Assembly: GCF_008831285.2 (NCBI RefSeq)
Contig: NC_045146.1
Coordinates: forward strand, 7,576,972-7,640,971
Length of the DNA stretch: 64,000 nucleotides
DNA from: Nymphaea colorata
Taxonomy: Eukaryota; Streptophyta; Magnoliopsida; Nymphaeales; Nymphaeaceae
Direction of reading: 5' to 3'
In this document: piece by piece, positions 58,918 through 64,000 of the stretch
Position numbering within the stretch: the first letter of the stretch is position 1
Layout: each line of letters starts with the position of its first letter
Program-made: the position numbers and the translations under genes
Notes under the pieces: generated by a model
Database searches by the model: none
Told to the model about the DNA's origin: nothing
Seen by the model: only the letters and a program-made list of their open reading frames with translations

Positions 58918-61900
58918 AAGGCCTCCTGTGCTTGAGAGGTCGCTTATCTTCCTCTTGCAGTTGTTATTGGAGGAAGACTCCATTTTGAAGAAGGTAAGTT
59001 CAACCATCCATAATTAAAACTGAGTAAAATATTAATGCGACTGAGTAAAATATTAAATGTAATGCAGGGCAAACAAAAATAAATTATTTAAGGTAACAAA
59101 AAAATGTTACAAAATGCACAGATCAACTTAGAAAACTTGTCCATAGCTTAAAAAACTGAAGAACAATAGAAAAATTGTGATGTACTTGCTTCTCATGGTA
59201 CTATCTTGCCTAAGTGTAAAAGAGCAATTGCAACATTTTTTTCTTTTCAATATGAAAGAAACAAAAAACATAAACTGAAAACAAGAAAAATGAATGAGTG
59301 AATGTACTGTAGAAGGCTTCCATCCCACAATTGCATTACAAATCCAAATTTGATGATATTCTTGATTCAAGGAGAAGCAAGCATATTGGACATATCAAAG
59401 TATGAAAGTCAGTGAAGATAATGATGTAAAAGTCAACAACAAATACCAAGATTAATTGGAAATTCGTCTCTTTCCATCCTCCCATACCCCACTTCAAGCA
59501 GGTGGGTCATCATGATTTAAAATGCCCACTTGTTCACATAAAAATCCAGTGTCTCAACTTAAAAAAATAAAAAAATCAATAAATTTTAATTTAGGTGCAT
59601 TGGCTGGTCATGTTCACTAAAATTTCTCAACTCGTAGCTTCAATAATTTCACCACCAACTGGTGAACACCACATTTATGAACCAACAAAAAAGAAGGTGT
59701 TCCTCCTATTTACACAATCAAGTGTGGATCGAAACCTGGGTTTGGTGGTCGAAACTAGCTCCTGCCTTGAGCAAGACCTCCAAGGGCACGAGCTCACCAC
59801 ACACTGGGTGAGCTGGGACCCAAGAGACCAACCAGTCAAAAATAGCTGATTATTACTACTGTGACCTGACCTAGAGCACCTGTGAAGGCTAATGGGTAAA
59901 TCACATGCAGTGAAAAAGAAATAAAATAATAAATAAATGAATAAATGGGTAAGGTGAGAAACAACGAACACCACAACTAAGAAAGAGGCCAAAACAAGGA
60001 GTTCTGCTTTCCTCATTCAACAATGGGACAAAATGAAAAATCAAACGAAAGAGAATTAACAGAACAAAATGCTATTAACCAAGAATAAGGAAAGATTTGT
60101 GCAAAGAAGAGAAGAAGCATGACATTTTTAAAAGGCACGATTCTTACAATTCCAAGTAACTGAATAGCATGTACCACAGTTCTTTGGTCATAAAAAGGAT
60201 AGTCCTTAAGGTTTAAAAAACACTCACATATTAGGCAACAAGAACAAAACTTTTCTAGCACTCTAGAGACAAACCTTGACATATTTTTAAAATGTAGGCT
60301 TCCATGTTACCAAACACATGATTGTATCATAACCGAGTTGGATAATGAACAAAAATGAACAAAATAGCTTCACATATTTTTAAAATGTAGGCTACCATGT
60401 AAGCAAACACATGATTGTATCATAACCAAGTTAGATGTGAGATGCGAAGTTCTTGTCAAAGATATCCAGTCAAGCAACCTACAAACATAAGCAATGTACA
60501 ATATGCAATTCAAAGACTCTATCAGAATGTGACACACAAACCCATAAACCTGATGACATTATATTTACCAAAAGAATCAAGTTCTCATGGGCTGACATTT
60601 TCAGGCCTATTTCGCCCGCATGACGCCGAGGGATAGTCGGTCTGCGACACAAGTGAATGCATTGAAAAATGAAAACCAAGCAACTAAGACAACAAAACAC
60701 CTAAACAACCCAGCTGGAAACCATTAAAGCAGAAAATAAGCAAGATTGAACTACTATAAAATCAAACCAGCAATTGCCCAACTCAACAAACTAAACAATC
60801 AAACTAAATCAAAATAAGATCCTACTGAAAACAAATCAAGGCGACGACCTTAACCGACCCTGGACATGTGCAATAGCTAACTAAAGGATCTATTCAACTA
60901 ACCTGACACTAACGTGACACAAGAAGAAAGAATCCGACTACTAACCTGGTCTAAAACCATGAAGGACCCGAGGACATAAAACCCACAACTCATGCAACTT
61001 CAACGAATAGAACCTTTCGAAAATGTGACAGTTCAAAATCGACTGGTCCTTTTGAAAAGAGATAAGAGGTGTTCTATGACAGACTCAATCCTAAGACTGG
61101 GTTATGTTGAAGACACTCGGTTTAGATGGAATAATGGGCCAGCCTTAATCATTTATCCCAAATGATATGCATCTCTTGAGACAAAGAAAATGAAATCCCA
61201 TGAATGGACTAATTGTTTGGTACTGGAATGGCCAACATCTTTCAAGGCGAATGGGGATAGGTAATGAAATGACTTTCAAGACCAAAGGAGATTGGTTAGT
61301 TCCTCCTATGACTAGAGGTGTCAAGTTTTTACTTTGAAAGAATTCAAAAACGATCAATTTAACTAACAAGCATGAGTGCTCGTGTTGTGCAAATAATGTG
61401 GCATTCATTTACACATTGTACCATACAAGCATGAGGATTCATTTCGCGTCAATGTCGTCAAATCTCTAGAAGGGATGCCTTTCAATTTTCAAAATATAAA
61501 CATAAAGGAATCATCCTCAGCATGTTAGGTAATCAAAAATAGAAGAAGATATTGACCCTAGAATCGCACATCTACCAAAGATTGCCACATTCAATTCCTA
61601 CGAGTTCAGCCTTCATGCCTTTAATCTCTTGGCAGACACCTTTTGCTTTTTTTTCCTCTTTCATTTTTTTTCTTTCTTTCTCTTGCATTCAGCTTTTGTC
61701 TTTTGATTTCCTTTTTCTTTGATTTGTTTTTAAGGCCGACCTTCACCTTTGAGGGAATACCTCACCACCCCAAAGGCTACTACAAAGCTCCACCCCTTTG
61801 GTGGTTGTGTGTAGATTTGTCGCGTATCCAACCCGCTTCACCTTGCGGGTTTTCGATGAACCACAGGTTCATAAGTCGTTATCTTCGCGGTATAGACATA

Positions 61901-62106
61901 AATCACCTATATGCCTACGCGGTACTCTTGATTACTGACCCAGAGGAACGACTATACAAGCCTCGAGCCCATCTCTCAACTCTCATTTTTATCTTCCAAG
62001 ATCTTACAAAGCATTTTGGCTTCTCTCTCAAGATATTTTCCTGCTAAATCCTTGCAAATGCTTGATTACTAGATTTAATAGCATTTCCTAGACTTGACTT
62101 TCTCAA
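58918..62106. repeat. Repeat unit R, copy 3
   Basis: Starts inside the unit at GGCCTCCTGTGCT (copy 1 about 10869), without RAD54 exons, and follows copies 1 and 2 to about 61160, then copy 2 to 62106 (GACTTTCTCAA). It retains the 150-bp block missing from copy 2. Confidence 0.87.
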
Positions 62107-62899
62107 ATCACTAATAAGAAGCACAAAGCAAAAATACATCTCATGAAGTACAGATGCATCACAACCATATTGCTCTCATCTTCATGAAACCAGCAAAGTG
62201 ATATCCGCATGTTTTCTAGCTGTATTGCAATTTGCAACATCTCATGTTCAAGAAATTTCCACAGACAATCAATATGGTCAAAATGCCATCATGCTCAACT
62301 TCATGAAGCTTTGGCAACATCCTCACCATAATGAATTCTTATCATATCCTCCTCATTTTCACATGAAATCTCTCATTATCATGAAACTTGTTGGTACACT
62401 ATTTTATAAAAGATATTCTCACGTGTCAGTTCTACTTTCCATTTACAAACACAATCAGTTTTACAACAGTACAAGCAAAAGCAGCCAAAAAGATACACAA
62501 TGCATATACACACAAGCAAGAACATTTTGCTCATAAATAAGTTCATTAGCCCATTTGATTGCAACATTTTCCTTTTTCATAAATAGCTTTAGCTAGAATT
62601 TGCTGGCTATTAGGCATCATTATCCATTGGGATAGTTCAATAACCATTAAACTACATGCAAGACCATCTATGGCCAATTAATACAAATATAACAAAAAAA
62701 AGGCCAAACTCCAGTAATCACTGTCCCTTCTCTTAGTGATTATCAATGTCTGAACCTTTTCCCCCTCGAATTCTAAGTTTCTTCATTATAATTCCATCCC
62801 CAACCACCTTGTGCTTCCTTTGTTTCCAAAATTCAAAAGAAGGTCCAATGGTCCAACCATACAAACTTACTGCTCAAAAACAAGGTATGAGAATATTAC
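62107..62899. other. Unassigned stretch
   Basis: No gene recognised between R copy 3 and the PPR exons. Confidence 0.35.
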
Positions 62900-63654
62900 C
62901 TCCATTCCAAGGCCATAAGTTGCTGAAGAAGGTTTTAGGCCATTATGCTTGAGCTTTTCAAGCACCCAAAGTGCTCCATTCCACTGCTTATGAGTAGCAC
63001 AAGCATTTAACACCTAGAAATAAAAAATGAGAACAATAGGTTAAATGCCTATCCACTCAGCTGCTTGAACCTAAGATGAATTTGGTTGGTCTTTCAGCCA
63101 CTGTCCAGATGCCAGCTTAAAAAGGCACTACAAATGCCAAAACTACGCCAGGACCCAACACCATGTAAATAGTGATGCCCTTAGTCCTTAAGTACTCACT
63201 AGGTTTGCTGGTGTTGCACCCACCTCATTCTTGGATTACGAGTTTACGGTCTATCCGGACAATAAACATCACTAATACTTACTGAGTTGTAGACCACCAC
63301 ATCAGGTTCCAAACAACGATTCCAGTCTTTACGATGCATTTTTTGTAATAATTTTGAAGGTTGTTTCCTCATGCAATCAATTACATGCAGTAACTTTTTT
63401 ATCAGACCAGCTTGCCCGAGAGTCATAGAAATGCTGTGGTATGCAGCCATATCAGGATATATATGGTATTCTTCCTGTAAGATTTTAGAAAACTAAAAAA
63501 ACTCCAATAGTGTATCACGATAAAGAAACAATCATGACCCTAAATTAATAGAAAGAACACAGTACCTTCATTGCTTTAAAAATGTTCAAAGCTTCTACAG
63601 GTTGCCATGCTTTTCCAAGGATTGCCAAGAGTTTTGTGTATACATATCTGCCAC
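62900..63654 (-). pseudogene. PPR protein fragment, three intact exons
   Basis: Minus-strand exons with GT-AG borders: about 63566-63653 (GRYVYTKLLAILGKAWQPVE, ALNIFKAMK), 63283-63474 (192 bp: EEYHIYPDMAAYHSISMTLG, LEPDVVVYNS) and 62900-63013 (114 bp: VLNACATHKQWNGALWVLEK, KLKHNGLKPSSATYGLGME). The reading frame is intact across the last two. PPR repeats bind single-stranded RNA in plastids or mitochondria; the text resembles the plant DG1/EMB-type P-class family (from memory). The upstream side is cut by a copia LTR at 63655, and the C-terminal exons are not seen downstream, so it is probably non-functional here. Confidence 0.83.
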
Positions 63655-63900
63655 TGTTGAAATTAGAATGTTTATATTTAAGTGTGGTAGTTTTCTGGTT
63701 ATTTAAAAGTTAAGAGTCTTCTTTAGTCATTTATATCTTTATGTGTCTCTCTTGTGTAAAGACTCTAGCTGACCCCTATTCTCTCTTTAAGTAAGAGATT
63801 AGGGTTAGCAATGAAGGAATGATAGTTTATTCTCACTCTCTCCCTCTCTCTCTCCCTCTCGTGCTCTTGTGTTCCCTCTCTTTTCTCCATCATCACAACA
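63655..63900 (+). repeat. 5' LTR of terminal copia element
   Basis: TG/CA ends and adjacency to the PBS define it. The partner LTR lies outside the window. Confidence 0.78.
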
Positions 63901-64000
63901 TGGTATCAGAACCAGTTATCTCCATCCTTTGCCGGTGACAGTGGACGTGATTTTCCAGCGACCTCTTCTCCTATTCTATCTCTTCCTATTTCTTTCATTT
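63655..64000 (+). mobile_element. 5' end of a plus-strand copia element
   Basis: A 246-bp LTR (63655-63900, TGTTGAAATT to ATCACAACA) followed directly by the PBS TGGTATCAGAAC at 63901. The leader begins after it and the element leaves the window. The LTR contains TATATCTTTATG, a CT-rich tract at 63826-63880 and AGGGTTAG. It is inserted next to PPR codons on the other strand. Confidence 0.8.

Overview
This window is nuclear DNA from a seed plant, most likely a flowering plant; I cannot name the species. The evidence is GT-AG introns in AT-rich sequence, copia and gypsy LTR retrotransposons with the plant initiator-Met tRNA primer site, and fragments of plant gene families (cycloeucalenol cycloisomerase, a P-type PPR protein, a plant RAD54 helicase, and a plant NT-C2/dilute-like 'gar2-related' protein). 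I see no complete, intact protein-coding gene, no rRNA or tRNA gene, no CRISPR array and no bacterial-type operon.

Layout. 1-8890: copia element A (minus strand, left LTR only partly in the window), split by a second copia element B (3064-7661) inserted in A's protease codons. 8891-13077: fused fragments, namely a copied piece of the gar2-like gene, a PPR fragment, RAD54 exons, and repeat unit R copy 1. 14196-28624: a decayed gar2-like gene on the plus strand. It has a CPI1 fragment lodged in it, and copia element C (21725-27142) lies in that fragment's intron. C is the best-preserved element, with 240-bp LTRs and a GACAG target duplication. 29375-30010 and 40271-41016 form a long inverted repeat. 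30660-34091: R copy 2. 34740-39031: a gypsy fragment with a 3.2-kb LTR. 39375-42520: CPI1 exons on both strands. 43190-46171: copia gag fragment E with a long leader. 48.7-50.6 kb: an unrecognised gene fragment and a RAD54 exon. 51301-55360: decayed copia D. 58918-62106: R copy 3. 62900-63654: three intact PPR exons, cut by the 5' end of another copia element (63655 to the window end, plus strand).

The retroelements each carry, or once carried, gag-protease-integrase-RT-RNase H, and all show frameshifts, stops or deletions. The host gene pieces do not form a pathway. They are scattered, duplicated and partly inverted exons. Many short tandem duplications and two small copied fillers at junctions suggest repeated double-strand-break repair or template switching. 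The strongest leads are these repair footprints, the shared architecture at the 3' end of the copia elements (coding sequence running through the polypurine tract into the LTR, over a palindrome), and an in-frame stop at the same protease position in two copia copies.
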